NCBI GenBank assembly: GCA_963780345.1 | Contig: CAWABU010000001.1 | Span: 434,001 to 498,000, forward strand | Source of the DNA: PALSA-693 sp963780345 | Lineage (GTDB): Bacteria; Actinomycetota; Acidimicrobiia; Acidimicrobiales; Palsa-688 | Direction of reading: 5' to 3' | DNA: 64,000 bases | Shown here: in pieces, positions 24,593-33,656 of the stretch | Layout of the letters: each line of letters begins with the position of its first letter | How positions within the stretch are numbered: the stretch's first letter is position 1 | Notes under the pieces: generated by a model | What the model was told of the DNA's origin: nothing | Database searches by the model: none | What the model saw: only the letters and a program-made list of their open reading frames with translations | Position numbers and translations under genes: made by a program

Positions 24593-25657
24593 TCAGTTTG
24601 GCAGGAGGCCTGCGGTAGCGGTGGTCATCGCGTCCGACCGGGCCGCGAGCTGTCCGCACGCCGCATCGATGTCGGCGCCCCGATTGCGGCGCACGGTGAC
24701 ATTGACCCCGAGGGCAAGAAGCTGATCGCGGAACTGCCGTACGCCGGCCGCAGGGGTTCCTCGCTGCTGGTATCCCGGGGTGGGGTTGAGAGGGATGACG
24801 TTGACGTGGGCACCAAGGGGTCGGGCCAGGGCCGACAGTTCCGCGGCGTCAGAGGGGTGGTCGTTGACTCCGGCGATGAGGGCCCATTCGAAGCTCAGTC
24901 GTCGGCCTTTGGCCGTCAGGTACTGGCGACAGGCCTCCATGAGGGCCGCAAGCGGGTAACGGCGGTTCAGCGGCACCAGGGTGTCGCGGAGGGGGTCGTT
25001 GGCGGCATGCAGGGAGACGGCCAGATTGACGGGCAGGGACTCCTGGGCCAGGCGGCGGATTCCGGGAACGACCCCCACGGTCGAAATGGTCAGGTGCCGG
25101 GCCGACAGGCCCACGTCGACATGGAGTCGCTCGATCGCACTCCACAGCCGCTCGTAGTTGGCGAGCGGCTCACCCATCCCCATGAAGACCACGTTGGACA
25201 ACCGGGCGGGGTAGGCGGAGCGCCGGGCCGCGATGACCTGCTCCACGATCTCGCCTGCGCTCAGATGGCGGACGAAGCCGGCCTGGCCGGTGGCACAAAA
25301 CGAGCACCCCATGGCGCATCCGGCCTGGCTCGACACGCAGACCGTCGCCCGGTCGGGGTAGTGCATCAACACCGTCTCGACCCGGGACCCGTCGGCCAGC
25401 GCCCAAAGCCACTTGACGGTCTGACCGTTATCGGCAACCGACTCTGCCGCCAGCCGCAGCGCCGGCTGAAGGGCGCGGTCGAGGCGGTCGCGAACGGACC
25501 GCGGCAGGTTGGTCATTTCGGCTGGACGGCGGCCTTCCTGATACAGACCGCGCCAGACCTGGCCGACCCGGTAGGAGGGTTCGCCGGCGAGAAGCGCCGC
25601 CAGACCGGCCTGGTCCAGGTCGTAGAACGTCGCCATCACCCCGGTGTCGTCACCCAT
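24593..25657 (-). CDS. rlmN: RlmN, dual-specificity 23S rRNA/tRNA adenine-C2 methyltransferase
   Basis: Radical-SAM methyltransferase of about 354 aa that methylates A2503 of 23S rRNA and, in some bacteria, tRNA. The cluster motif is CAMGCSFC (Cys114, 118, 121). VFMGMGEPLANYERL, VNLAVSLHAANDPLRD and VIPLNPTPGYQQRGTP are intact. The C-terminal ADIDAACGQLA supplies the methyl-carrying cysteine. The start is ATG 25657 or ATG 25636 (MATFYDLDQ). It is closely linked to mshD upstream. Confidence 0.95.
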   Translation of the reverse strand: MGDDTGVMATFYDLDQAGLAALLAGEPSYRVGQVWRGLYQEGRRPAEMTNLPRSVRDRLDRALQPALRLAAESVADNGQTVKWLWALADGSRVETVLMHYPDRATVCVSSQAGCAMGCSFCATGQAGFVRHLSAGEIVEQVIAARRSAYPARLSNVVFMGMGEPLANYERLWSAIERLHVDVGLSARHLTISTVGVVPGIRRLAQESLPVNLAVSLHAANDPLRDTLVPLNRRYPLAALMEACRQYLTAKGRRLSFEWALIAGVNDHPSDAAELSALARPLGAHVNVIPLNPTPGYQQRGTPAAGVRQFRDQLLALGVNVTVRRNRGADIDAACGQLAARSDAMTTATAGLLPN

Positions 25658-25670
25658 GGATGCACCGGCA

Positions 25671-26621
25671 TCAGGACGCCGGCGGGATGTCGCCAACGTA
25701 GGCCTGGTCGAGATGATTGACGATAAAACCGAGATCGACATACAGCTTCACCGCCGGGAAGTTGTCGGCATCGCAGTACAGCATTCCGACGCCGAGCCCG
25801 CGCCCGTGCAGGTAATCGAGCCCGGCGAGGACCAGCTGGCGGCCGAGCCCGGGCCGGCGCTCCTGCCGCTCCGGATCGGCGGCGATGACATAGATCTCGC
25901 CGAGTGGCGGGTCGGTGTCCTTGTGGATCTTGGTCCAGCAAAACCCGTCGAGGCGACCCTCGCCGTCCTCGTGCAGGAGAAATCCGTCCGCGTCGAACCA
26001 GGGTTCGGCCTCCCGCAGCTCCAGGGTGGCCCGGTCCCAGCCACCCTGCTCGGGGTGCCAGTGAAAGGCCCGGTTGTTGACCTTCAACCAGGCGTCCTCG
26101 TCGAATCCGACGCGGAAGGGGCGGGTGACGATGGCGGCTCCGCCGTTGCCCCGCGCCTCGTGGCGGATCGACTCTGGCACGGGAAGAGACCGGCGCATCT
26201 GGTAGAGGACCCGTCCCGGTGCCAGGCCAACCGAAGCGGCAATCCGATCGTGCTCGGGCCGCGGCTGATTGACCCACATGTGCACGTGGCCGCCGCCCGC
26301 CGCGGCGATGATGCGGACGGCCTCCTGCACCAGATCCAGGCCGATGGTGTTGCCGGGGGTCCGATGGTGGGGGTCGACCACAAACTCGAGCGCCCAGCTC
26401 CCGCCTCCCCGCGTGACCTGGGCGTAACCGACGGGATGGTCGTGCCCGTCCTCCCACGCGACCAGACCGGCGAAGCCCTCGCGGCCTCCATGGACCAGAT
26501 CCAGCCAGGCGTGCTCGTCGAGGGCGGCATGGGCGTCGGCCGCTGACGCCGCGGCGAGCAGGCCCCGGACCGCCTCGACGTCGCCCTGCCCCATTTCGGT
26601 CTTGGTCTCAATGCGGTGCAC
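25671..26621 (-). CDS. mshD: MshD, mycothiol synthase
   Basis: Acetyl-CoA:Cys-GlcN-Ins acetyltransferase completing mycothiol, the actinobacterial thiol. About 316 aa with two GNAT domains. The N-terminal domain includes WALEFVVDPHHRTPGNTIGL. The C-terminal domain has WLKVNNRAFHWHPEQGGW, EPWFDADGFLLHEDGEG and the acetyl-CoA loop RRPGLGRQLVLAGLDYLHGR. GTG 26621 is chosen because TACCCT lies seven bases before it. The frame is open further upstream through low-complexity PPAR-type sequence with no homology. Confidence 0.93.
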   Translation of the reverse strand: MHRIETKTEMGQGDVEAVRGLLAAASAADAHAALDEHAWLDLVHGGREGFAGLVAWEDGHDHPVGYAQVTRGGGSWALEFVVDPHHRTPGNTIGLDLVQEAVRIIAAAGGGHVHMWVNQPRPEHDRIAASVGLAPGRVLYQMRRSLPVPESIRHEARGNGGAAIVTRPFRVGFDEDAWLKVNNRAFHWHPEQGGWDRATLELREAEPWFDADGFLLHEDGEGRLDGFCWTKIHKDTDPPLGEIYVIAADPERQERRPGLGRQLVLAGLDYLHGRGLGVGMLYCDADNFPAVKLYVDLGFIVNHLDQAYVGDIPPAS

Positions 26622-26628
26622 CGCAGGA

Positions 26629-26634
26629 AGGGTA
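26629..26634 (-). promoter_or_regulatory. -10-like hexamer TACCCT for mshD
   Basis: Minus-strand TACCCT ends 7 nt before GTG 26621. Confidence 0.4.
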
Positions 26635-26699
26635 CCGGCCGGCGCCACCGACCCGTTTGGCCGGGCCGGGGGCCGGCGGGCCGGCGGGCGGGGCGGCCC

Positions 26700-26752
26700 G
26701 CTAGCCCCCACCCGCTAGCCCCCACCCGCACACCCCCACCCGCACACCCCGC
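26700..26752. repeat. C-rich short tandem repeat between mshD and nth
   Basis: Units of the type CTAGCCCCCACCCG, then CACACCCCCACCCG, each about 14 bp, repeat two times. This divergent gap of about 216 bp holds no gene. Confidence 0.6.
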
Positions 26753-26824
26753 CGTCAGCCGCCGCGGCCCGGACCCGCCCGCGGGCCCCGGCGTCCGCGG
26801 CCGCGGCCCGGGCCGCGAGATCCC

Positions 26825-26830
26825 TAGCCT
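26825..26830 (+). promoter_or_regulatory. -10-like hexamer TAGCCT for nth
   Basis: TAGCCT ends 7 nt before GTG 26838 and decides that start. Confidence 0.45.
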
Positions 26831-26837
26831 GAAGCCC

Positions 26838-27629
26838 GTGGTCCGACCAAGAACCCCGAAAGGGCGCGCCCGCGAAACGGCCGCCCGCCTGGCCGGTGAG
26901 TACCCGGGCTCAGCCCAGGAACTGTGTGCCCTCGACTTCCAGACTCCGTTCCAGCTTCTGGTCGCGACCGTGCTGTCGGCGCAGACCACCGACGAGCAGG
27001 TCAACCTGGTCACACCCAAGGTGTTCGAGCGGTACCCGACGCCGGCCGACCTTGGCCACGCCGATCCGGCCGAGCTGGAGACGCTGATTCATTCCACCGG
27101 GTTCTTCCGATCGAAAGCGAAGAGCCTGATGGGTCTCGGGGCGGCGCTCGACGACCGCTTCGGTGGAACCGTCCCGCACACCATCGAAGAGCTCGACACC
27201 TTGCCGGGCGTGGGGCGCAAGACCGCCAACGTGGTGTTGAGCGTCGGCTTCGGCCTGCCAGGACTGCCCGTCGACACCCATGTGACCCGGCTGACGAGAC
27301 GGCTCGGGCTGACCGACTCCAGCGATCCGGTCCGCATCGAGAGCGACGTCGGTGCCCTCCTGCCGCGCTCCGAGTGGGGTGCGTTCAGCCTGCGCCTCAT
27401 CCTGCACGGCCGCCGGGTCTGTATCGCCCGCTTGCCCCGGTGCGCGGACTGCGTGCTGGCCGACTTCTGTCCGTCCGCCCAGCTGTTTCTGCAACCGGCT
27501 GGGGCGGCTGCCGGCCAGGTAGACCCTGGGCGACGCCGTCGCCCCCGTCGGGCGAATGCCGGGCCCGGCCTGACCGCGATCGCCTCGGCGCCCACCGCAG
27601 AGCCCGAGTCGCAGACCGTTGAGCCCTGA
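26838..27629 (+). CDS. nth: Nth, endonuclease III
   Basis: DNA glycosylase/AP lyase that removes oxidised pyrimidines. 263 aa. The helix-hairpin-helix LPGVGRKTANVV holds catalytic Lys128, followed by VDTHVTRLTRRL with Asp146. The [4Fe-4S] loop CIARLPRCADCVLADFC gives the C-x6-C-x2-C-x5-C spacing. The last 45 residues are a Pro/Ala/Arg-rich tail beyond the usual C-terminus. The longer open frame upstream is low complexity. Confidence 0.95.
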   Translation: MVRPRTPKGRARETAARLAGEYPGSAQELCALDFQTPFQLLVATVLSAQTTDEQVNLVTPKVFERYPTPADLGHADPAELETLIHSTGFFRSKAKSLMGLGAALDDRFGGTVPHTIEELDTLPGVGRKTANVVLSVGFGLPGLPVDTHVTRLTRRLGLTDSSDPVRIESDVGALLPRSEWGAFSLRLILHGRRVCIARLPRCADCVLADFCPSAQLFLQPAGAAAGQVDPGRRRRPRRANAGPGLTAIASAPTAEPESQTVEP

Positions 27630-27638
27630 CCGACGTCC

Positions 27639-27848
27639 CTACCGCCGCCGGCGGCTGCTCCCCCATCTGGCCTCTTCGAGGGCGCTCAGCCGCCGGCGGG
27701 CGGCGCGAAGAGATCGTTCGACCTCGAACAGGTCGGGGCCGACGACCTCCCGGTCGTCGCCGGAGAGGCCTTCGGCGATCCGGGTGATGCGGCCCACCAG
27801 CTCGTCGAGGCTGGTGGCGACGGAACTCAATTCGGAGCGGGCGGACAT
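27639..27848 (-). CDS. Small coiled-coil hypothetical protein
   Basis: A 69-aa acidic-then-basic helical protein. ELSSVATSLDELVGRITRIA and EVERSLRAARRRLSALEEAR give heptad-like spacing, and the end is a basic SSRRRR. No family is recognised. The starts of this gene and hisD are about 21 bp apart and divergent, around the palindromic GGTACC. Coding GC bias is good, so I think it is real. Confidence 0.6.
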   Translation of the reverse strand: MSARSELSSVATSLDELVGRITRIAEGLSGDDREVVGPDLFEVERSLRAARRRLSALEEARWGSSRRRR

Positions 27849-27869
27849 ACCGGTACCATCATGGTCCCG

Positions 27870-29275
27870 ATGTCCCTGCCGCCCGCGTCTTCATCAAGCC
27901 CGTCGTCGGGCCCAGGGGGAGCCGGGGCAGGATTATCCGACCCGCCAGCCGTCGGAACTCGGCCCGGGGTCCTGACCCGACTGGATCTGCGGGGCCGCGA
28001 GGCCGATGTCCGGGACCGGCTGCCCGCCCCGGCCCTCGGAGGGGACGGTCTCGCCGAGTCCACCCAGGCGGTGCGGGCCATCCTCGACCGGGTGCGCCGG
28101 GACGGTGACCTCGCCGTTCGGGAGCTCACCCGGCAGTTCGACGGCGTCGCAATCGACGACCTGCGCGTCCCGGACGCCGAGGTGACGGCCGCCCTCGCCG
28201 CCATCCCGCCCGAGTTGCGCACCGCCATGCAGGTGGCGCACGACAACATCGTCACCTACCACCGCACCCAGCTGCACGACGACACCCGGCTGGACCGCGA
28301 CGGGCTCGTCGTCCGCGACCTGACCATCCCGGTCGACCGGGCCGGCCTCTACGTTCCCGGCGGGCGGGCCCCGCTGGCGTCCACCGTGCTCATGACCGCG
28401 GGTCCGGCGCGGGTCGCAGGGGTCAACGGACTGGCCCTCTGCTCCCCTCCCGGCCCGGATGGCCGCCTGCCCGCGCCGATTCTGGCCGCGGCCGCCATCG
28501 CCGGCGTCGACGAGGTCTACCGCGTCGGCGGGGCCCAGGCCATCGCCGCCCTGGCTTACGGGACCGAGAGCGTCCCGGCGGTTGATGTCATCGTCGGTCC
28601 CGGCAACCGCTACGTGGCCATCGCGGAACGATTGGTCGCCGGCGACGGTCTGGTCGGCGTCCCCTCCGCCTTCACCGGGCCGTCCGAGGTCGTGGTCGTG
28701 GCCGACGCCTCGACCCCGGTCTCCTACGCCGCCGTGGATCTGGTGGTCCAGGCCGAGCACGGCCCCGACGGGCTGGCCTACCTGATCACCTGGTCCGAGG
28801 CCGCCGCGGCCGCCATCAGCGAGGAGGTGGCCCGGATCACCGACGCGTCCCCCGGCGGGCCGAGATCCTGGCCACCCTCGAACGGGGTGGCTTCGCAGTG
28901 CTGGTCGACGGGCCCGAACAGGCCATGGCCGTGGCCAATGTCATCGCCGCCGAGCATCTCGAGCTGCTCAACGACGATCCCGAGTCCCTCGTACCGTTGA
29001 TCCGTTGCGCGGGCGCGGTGTTCCTCGGCCCGTACGCCCCCGCCAGCGTCGGCGATTACATCGCCGGGCCCAACCACGTCCTGCCGACGGCCCGGTCCGC
29101 CCGGTACGGGAGCGCCCTCCGGGTGGACGACTTTCACAAGCACATCCACGTCGTCAACGTCGACCGGGACGGGCTGTCGCGGTTGGCGCCGCACGTCGTC
29201 GCGCTGGCCACGTCGGAGGGGCTGGCGGCCCACGCCGACTCGGTCCGGGTCCGGTTGGATCCGGGCGCCCGGTGA
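27870..29275 (+). CDS. hisD: HisD, histidinol dehydrogenase; one frameshift
   Basis: Zinc enzyme oxidising histidinol to histidine in two steps. VPGGRAPLASTVLMTAGPAR, VDVIVGPGNRYVAIAERLVA and DLVVQAEHGPDGLAYLIT are family motifs. The C-terminal DFHKHIHVVNVDRDGLSR lies in another frame. One C is missing in a C-run near 28851 (DASP to RRAEIL); the total length is two over a multiple of three, as expected. The start is uncertain: ATG 27861 or 27870; I prefer the second, ten bases after TACCAT. First gene of the his-trp cluster. Confidence 0.92.
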
Positions 29276-29303
29276 TGGCCCCGGACACCCTCGAGACGCC
29301 CGG

Positions 29304-30365
29304 ATGAGTCTGCCGGCGCCCCGGGAGGACCTCGGGCTGCGGGAGGGGTACCACTCGCCTCAGGTCGACGTCGAGGTGCGCCTCAACACCAACGAGTCAC
29401 CGCTGCCGCCCCCTCCAGCCTGGCTCGAGGCCCTGCAGGACGAGCTGGCCCGCGTGCAGTGGCACCGCTATCCCGACCGGGGTGCCATCGAGCTGCGGAC
29501 GGCCCTGGCCGGCCTGCACGGAGTCGCCGTCGAGCAGGTCTTCTGCGCCAACGGATCCAACGAGGTCCTTCAGTCGCTTTGTCTGGCTTACGGCGGCCCG
29601 GACCGGGCGGTGGCGGTGTTCGAGCCCACGTATGCCCTGCACTCCTTCATCGCCCACCTGACCGGTACCACGGTGGCCGAGGGCCAGCGCCGGTCCGATT
29701 TTTCCCTGGACCTCGATACGGTGCACGACGTGCTGGCGGGAGATCGCCCGACCCTCACCTTTCTCTGCTCGCCCAACAACCCGACCGGATTGACCGACGA
29801 CCCTTCCACCGTTCGGACCGTGCTGGACCTGGCGCCCGGGCTGGTGGTCGTCGACGAGGCCTACGGGCAGTTCGCCGACTGGTCGGCGCTCAGCCTGGTC
29901 GACGACGACGTGCCGCTGGTCGTGACCCGGACGTTTTCCAAGACCTGGTCGATGGCAGCCGCCCGCCTGGGATATCTGGTCGGCCCGGCGTCGGTCGTGG
30001 CCGACCTCGAGCGGGTGGCCCTGCCGTACCACCTCGACGCCCTGAAGCAGGCGGCGGGCCGGTTGGCGGTGCGTTTTGTCGGGGAAATGGAGGAGCGGGT
30101 GGGCTTGATCGTCCGCGAGCGGCATCGACTCCTCGCGGCTCTCGGCCGCCTCCCGGTGACGGTCTGGCCGTCGCAAGCCAATTTCATCCTCTTCCGGCCG
30201 GAGCACCGCAAGGGCGCCGAGGTGTGGCAGGGGTTGCTGGACCGGTCCGTCCTGGTCCGCGACACCTCTTCGTGGCCGCGACTGGCCGACTGTCTGCGAG
30301 TGACGGTCGGCACCCCCGAGGAAAACGACGCTTTCCTGGGCGCCCTCGCCGAGGTGCTGGCGTGA
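29304..30365 (+). CDS. hisC: HisC, histidinol-phosphate aminotransferase
   Basis: PLP enzyme of 353 aa converting imidazole-acetol phosphate to histidinol phosphate. RLNTNESPLPPPPAWLEALQ, LCSPNNPTGLT, VVVDEAYGQFADW and the Schiff-base lysine in TFSKTWSMAAARLGY (Lys213) are in family order. HisC-like enzymes can also act on aromatic amino acids, but the his context is decisive. Its stop overlaps the hisB start (GTGA). Confidence 0.95.
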   Translation: MSLPAPREDLGLREGYHSPQVDVEVRLNTNESPLPPPPAWLEALQDELARVQWHRYPDRGAIELRTALAGLHGVAVEQVFCANGSNEVLQSLCLAYGGPDRAVAVFEPTYALHSFIAHLTGTTVAEGQRRSDFSLDLDTVHDVLAGDRPTLTFLCSPNNPTGLTDDPSTVRTVLDLAPGLVVVDEAYGQFADWSALSLVDDDVPLVVTRTFSKTWSMAAARLGYLVGPASVVADLERVALPYHLDALKQAAGRLAVRFVGEMEERVGLIVRERHRLLAALGRLPVTVWPSQANFILFRPEHRKGAEVWQGLLDRSVLVRDTSSWPRLADCLRVTVGTPEENDAFLGALAEVLA

Positions 30366-30967
30366 GCCGGTTGGCGGTGGTCGAGCGGCGGCGGGCGACC
30401 AGGGAGACCACCGTCGACGTCCGCCTGGTCCTTGACGGCACGGGGTCGGTGTCGGTCTCCACGGGGCTGCCGTTTTTCGACCACATGGTGGCCCAGCTCG
30501 GCAAGCACGCCGGGTTCGACCTGCACCTGCACGCCGCCGGTGATCTCGAGGTGGACGCCCACCACACGGTGGAAGACACCGGCATCCTGCTGGGCGAGTG
30601 CCTCCGCGACGCCCTCGGTGACAAGGCCGGCGTGCGCCGCTTCGCCTCCATCGACGTTCCGCTCGACGAGGCGCTGATATCGGTGGCCGTGGATCTGTCG
30701 GGGCGTCCGTTCCTCGTCTACCAGGTGGACCCGGGGGCGGGCGGGGAGGCTTACCCGATCGGCTCGCCCTCGTTCGATCCGCAGCTGGCCGAAGAGTTCT
30801 GGCGGGCGCTGGTCACCGCGGCGGGGATCACGCTCCATCTCCGCATGGTGTCCGGCCGGAACACCCACCACATTCTCGAGGCATGCTTCAAGGGGGTGGC
30901 CCGAGCCTTGCGAGACGCCGTTCGCGTCGAAGGAGCCGGCGTCCCTTCGACCAAGGGCACCCTGTGA
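30362..30967 (+). CDS. hisB: HisB, imidazoleglycerol-phosphate dehydratase
   Basis: Manganese-dependent dehydratase of 201 aa, single-function form without a phosphatase domain. FFDHMVAQLGKHAGFDLHLH, DAHHTVEDTGILLGECL and SGRNTHHILEACFKGVARAL carry the two His-rich metal motifs. GTG start coupled to hisC. A 51-bp spacer of short GGCC-rich repeats separates it from hisH. Confidence 0.95.
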   Translation: MSRLAVVERRRATRETTVDVRLVLDGTGSVSVSTGLPFFDHMVAQLGKHAGFDLHLHAAGDLEVDAHHTVEDTGILLGECLRDALGDKAGVRRFASIDVPLDEALISVAVDLSGRPFLVYQVDPGAGGEAYPIGSPSFDPQLAEEFWRALVTAAGITLHLRMVSGRNTHHILEACFKGVARALRDAVRVEGAGVPSTKGTL

Positions 30968-31018
30968 GGAGCGGCCAGGAGGGGCGGCCGGTGAGGTGCG
31001 GCCAGTGAGGCGCAGGCG

Positions 31019-31714
31019 GTGATCGCCGTGCTCGACTACGGCATCGGCAACCTCCGGTCGGCCGAGAAGGCCTTGCAGCACCTGGGCGCCGACGCCGCCC
31101 TGGTTACGGATCCCGACGCCGCCGCGGGTGCAGCGGGGGTGGTGCTACCCGGCGTCGGCAGCTTCGGCCGGTGCATGGAGGCGCTGCGGCGGAGCGGCCT
31201 CGACCGGGTGGTCCATGAGGCGGTGGCGTCAGACCGACCCTTCATCGGTATCTGCGTCGGCATGCAAATGCTGTACGAAGGATCAGACGAGTCCCCGGGC
31301 GTGCCCGGTCTGGGAGTGCTGCCCGGCCGGGTGAGCCGGCTACCCGCCGACGTGAAGCGCCCCCAGATGCAGTGGAACCGGCTGATCCTGACCCAGCCCG
31401 CGCATCCGATGGTGCAGGCCCTGGGCCCGGACCCCTGGGTCTATTTCGTCCACTCCTACGCCCCGCCGGAAGGCAGCGGGGTGGTGGCCACCTGCGAGTA
31501 CGGGGGGACGGTGGTAGCGGCCGTGGCCCGGGGTGGCGTGTGGGCCACCCAGTTCCACCCGGAAAAATCCGGTCCGGTGGGCCTGGCGCTGCTGCGCAAC
31601 TTCGTCACCGCGGCGGCGGGGCCGTCGGCCAGCGGGGCCCCCCCGGGCCGTTCGGAACCCGGCCGTACGGCGGCCGCCGCGGCGCAGCCCGGCCCGGACC
31701 CGGGCGCCTCCTGA
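31019..31714 (+). CDS. hisH: HisH, imidazole glycerol phosphate synthase glutaminase subunit
   Basis: Class I glutaminase supplying ammonia to HisF. 231 aa. The nucleophile Cys79 is in FIGICVGMQMLYEG; His180 and Glu182 are in TQFHPEKSG. VLPGVGSFG and YFVHSYAPPEGSG are also typical. The last 30 residues are a Pro/Ala/Gly-rich tail beyond the usual end. GTG start at 31019. Confidence 0.95.
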   Translation: MIAVLDYGIGNLRSAEKALQHLGADAALVTDPDAAAGAAGVVLPGVGSFGRCMEALRRSGLDRVVHEAVASDRPFIGICVGMQMLYEGSDESPGVPGLGVLPGRVSRLPADVKRPQMQWNRLILTQPAHPMVQALGPDPWVYFVHSYAPPEGSGVVATCEYGGTVVAAVARGGVWATQFHPEKSGPVGLALLRNFVTAAAGPSASGAPPGRSEPGRTAAAAAQPGPDPGAS

Positions 31715-31721
31715 GCAGACA

Positions 31722-32474
31722 GTGGACCTCTACCCGGCCATCGATCTGCGCGGCGGGCGATGCGTGCGCCTGGTCGAGGGCGACTTCGCCCGGGAGACGG
31801 CGTACAGCGACGATCCGGTCGCCGTGGCTCGCGCCTTTCAGGCCGCGGGCGCCCGGTGGATCCATGTCGTCGACCTGGACGGCGCCCGGACCGGCCTTCC
31901 GGTCAATCGGGAGGTGGTGGGACGGATCGCGGCCGCCGTCGCCGCTCTGGGCGTCCGGGTCCAGGCCGGCGGCGGGGTTCGCAGCGCCGACGACGCCGAG
32001 GCGCTGCGCGCCGCGGGTGTCGCACGCGTCGTGCTCGGCACCGCAGCGGTGGAGCGGCCGCAACTGGTGGCCGAGATCGCCGGCCGCTGGCCCGGAGGCG
32101 TCGCGGTCGGCCTCGACCACCGGGACGGTGAAGTGCGCGTCCGGGGCTGGACGGAGGGCGGCGGGCGCCGGGTCGCCGAGATCGTGCCCGAGGCCATCGG
32201 AGCCGGCGCGGCCGCGGTAATCGTCACCGACATTGCTCGCGACGGCCGCCTCGGCGGTCCCGACCTGGTCGGGCTGTCGGACCTCCTGGCCGGCACCGAA
32301 GCGCCGATCATCGCCTCGGGGGGGGTCAGGGACCTCGCCGACGTCCGTGCTCTGGCCCGGATCACGACCACCGGCGGTCGAAGGCTGGCGGGGGTCATCG
32401 CCGGAAAGGCCATCTACGAAGGCGACCTCGACGTCGGCGCCGCCCTGGCCGAGTGTTCGGCCGCGGCCGGATGA
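31722..32474 (+). CDS. hisA: HisA, ProFAR isomerase
   Basis: A (beta-alpha)8 isomerase of 250 aa. DLYPAIDLRGGRCVRLVEGD holds the catalytic Asp8, and VIVTDIARDGRLGGPDL the second Asp. In actinobacteria lacking a separate trpF, HisA can act as bifunctional PriA, but a clear trpF lies at 38305 here, so single function is likely. The GTG start was chosen by homology; the open frame upstream lies inside hisH. Stop and hisF start overlap as ATGA. Confidence 0.94.
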   Translation: MDLYPAIDLRGGRCVRLVEGDFARETAYSDDPVAVARAFQAAGARWIHVVDLDGARTGLPVNREVVGRIAAAVAALGVRVQAGGGVRSADDAEALRAAGVARVVLGTAAVERPQLVAEIAGRWPGGVAVGLDHRDGEVRVRGWTEGGGRRVAEIVPEAIGAGAAAVIVTDIARDGRLGGPDLVGLSDLLAGTEAPIIASGGVRDLADVRALARITTTGGRRLAGVIAGKAIYEGDLDVGAALAECSAAAG

Positions 32475-33244
32475 GAGCCGTCCGGGTCATCCCCTGCCTG
32501 GACGTGGACGCCGGGCGGGTGGTCAAGGGGGTCAACTTCCGGAACCTGCGCGACGCCGGCGACCCGGTCGAGCTGGCCGCCCGCTACGACGATGAGGGCG
32601 CGGACGAGCTGGTGTTCTATGACATCACCGCGTCCGCAGAGGGGCGGGACACCATGGTCGAGGTAGTGGCCCGGACGGCCGAGCAGGTCTTCATCCCGCT
32701 CACCGTGGGCGGGGGTGTGCGCACGCTGGAGGACGCCCGCTCGCTGTTGCGGGTGGGTGCCGACAAGGTGAGCGTGAACAGCGCGGCCGTGGCCGAGCCC
32801 GAATTGATCGATCGGCTGTCCGACACCTTCGGAGCCCAGTGCACCGTGGTGGGCATCGACGTTCGCCGTTCGCCGTCGGGCTTCGAGGTCTTCACCCACG
32901 GAGGTCGCCGCGCCACCGGCGTCGATGCCATCGCCTGGGCCGTCGAATGCGAGCGCCGGGGTGCCGGCGAAGTGGTACTCAACTCGATGGACCGCGACGG
33001 CACCCGGGATGGTTTCGACCTGGAGCTCACCCGGCAGGTGACGGACTCGGTCGGCATTCCGGTCGTCGCCAGTGGCGGAGTGGGGCACCTCGACCACCTG
33101 GTAGAGGGTGCCGTCGCCGGTGGGGCGGATGCGGTGCTGGCCGCGTCGATTTTCCATTTCGGGGAGGCCACGGTGGCGGAGGCGAAGGCGCGGTTGCGAG
33201 CCGCCGGCGTCGTCGTTCGCCCGCCACCCGATGGGCGTGGGTAG
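32471..33244 (+). CDS. hisF: HisF, imidazole glycerol phosphate synthase cyclase subunit
   Basis: A barrel enzyme of 257 aa that cyclises PRFAR with ammonia from HisH. RVIPCLDVDAGRVVKGVNF contains the first catalytic Asp, and LNSMDRDGTRDGFDLELT the second. LTVGGGVRTLEDARSLLRVG and ASGGVGHLDHLVEGAV are phosphate-binding loops. Its TAG stop is part of a TAGGGT hexamer for the next gene. Confidence 0.96.
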   Translation: MRAVRVIPCLDVDAGRVVKGVNFRNLRDAGDPVELAARYDDEGADELVFYDITASAEGRDTMVEVVARTAEQVFIPLTVGGGVRTLEDARSLLRVGADKVSVNSAAVAEPELIDRLSDTFGAQCTVVGIDVRRSPSGFEVFTHGGRRATGVDAIAWAVECERRGAGEVVLNSMDRDGTRDGFDLELTRQVTDSVGIPVVASGGVGHLDHLVEGAVAGGADAVLAASIFHFGEATVAEAKARLRAAGVVVRPPPDGRG

Positions 33245-33247
33245 GGT
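33242..33247 (+). promoter_or_regulatory. -10-like hexamer TAGGGT for the GroES-like gene
   Basis: TAGGGT overlaps the hisF stop and ends 7 nt before ATG 33255, suggesting an internal promoter in the his operon. Confidence 0.4.
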
Positions 33248-33254
33248 TACGCCG

Positions 33255-33596
33255 ATGTCAACTACCCCTGGCGGCTCCGGCGCAACCAAGCAGGCGATCC
33301 AGATGCTCACCGACCGGGTGCTGGTCCAGATTCCGAGCAGTGAGGGGGAACGGAAGTCCCGGGCCGGGATTCTCATCCCCGCGACCGCCCAGGTCGCCCG
33401 GCGGCTGGCCTGGGCCGAGGTGGTCGCGGCCGGACCGCACGTCCGGTCGATCAAGGCGGGGGATCAGGTGCTCTTCAACCCGGAGGACCGCTACGAGGTC
33501 GAGGTCCAGGGCGAGGACTACCTGATCCTGCGGGAGCGCGACATTCACGCCGTGGCGTCCGAGCGGGTCGTCGACGGGACCGGCCTGTACCTGTAG
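33255..33596 (+). CDS. GroES-family (Cpn10-like) protein in the his operon
   Basis: A 113-aa protein with the GroES beta-barrel pattern: LTDRVLVQIPSSEGERKSRA then GILIPATAQ, VVAAGPHVRSIKAGDQVLFN, and the C-terminal DYLILRERDIHAVA. The mobile-loop region (SEGERKSRAGILIP) is close to true GroES, so GroEL binding is possible. No groEL is adjacent, which is unusual: bacterial groES normally sits before groEL. It may be a paralogue with a separate role. Between hisF and hisI, probably with its own internal promoter. Confidence 0.85.
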   Translation: MSTTPGGSGATKQAIQMLTDRVLVQIPSSEGERKSRAGILIPATAQVARRLAWAEVVAAGPHVRSIKAGDQVLFNPEDRYEVEVQGEDYLILRERDIHAVASERVVDGTGLYL

Positions 33597-33656
33597 GACC
33601 TGATTTCGCCGGCCACCGCTGAAAGGCGGTCTCAGCGGTTGCCTACCATGAGGAAC

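Noticed and set aside
31722..32474. HisA as bifunctional PriA
   Set aside because: A full-length trpF is present in the same cluster, so the dual role is not needed; sequence alone does not show PriA-specific features to me.
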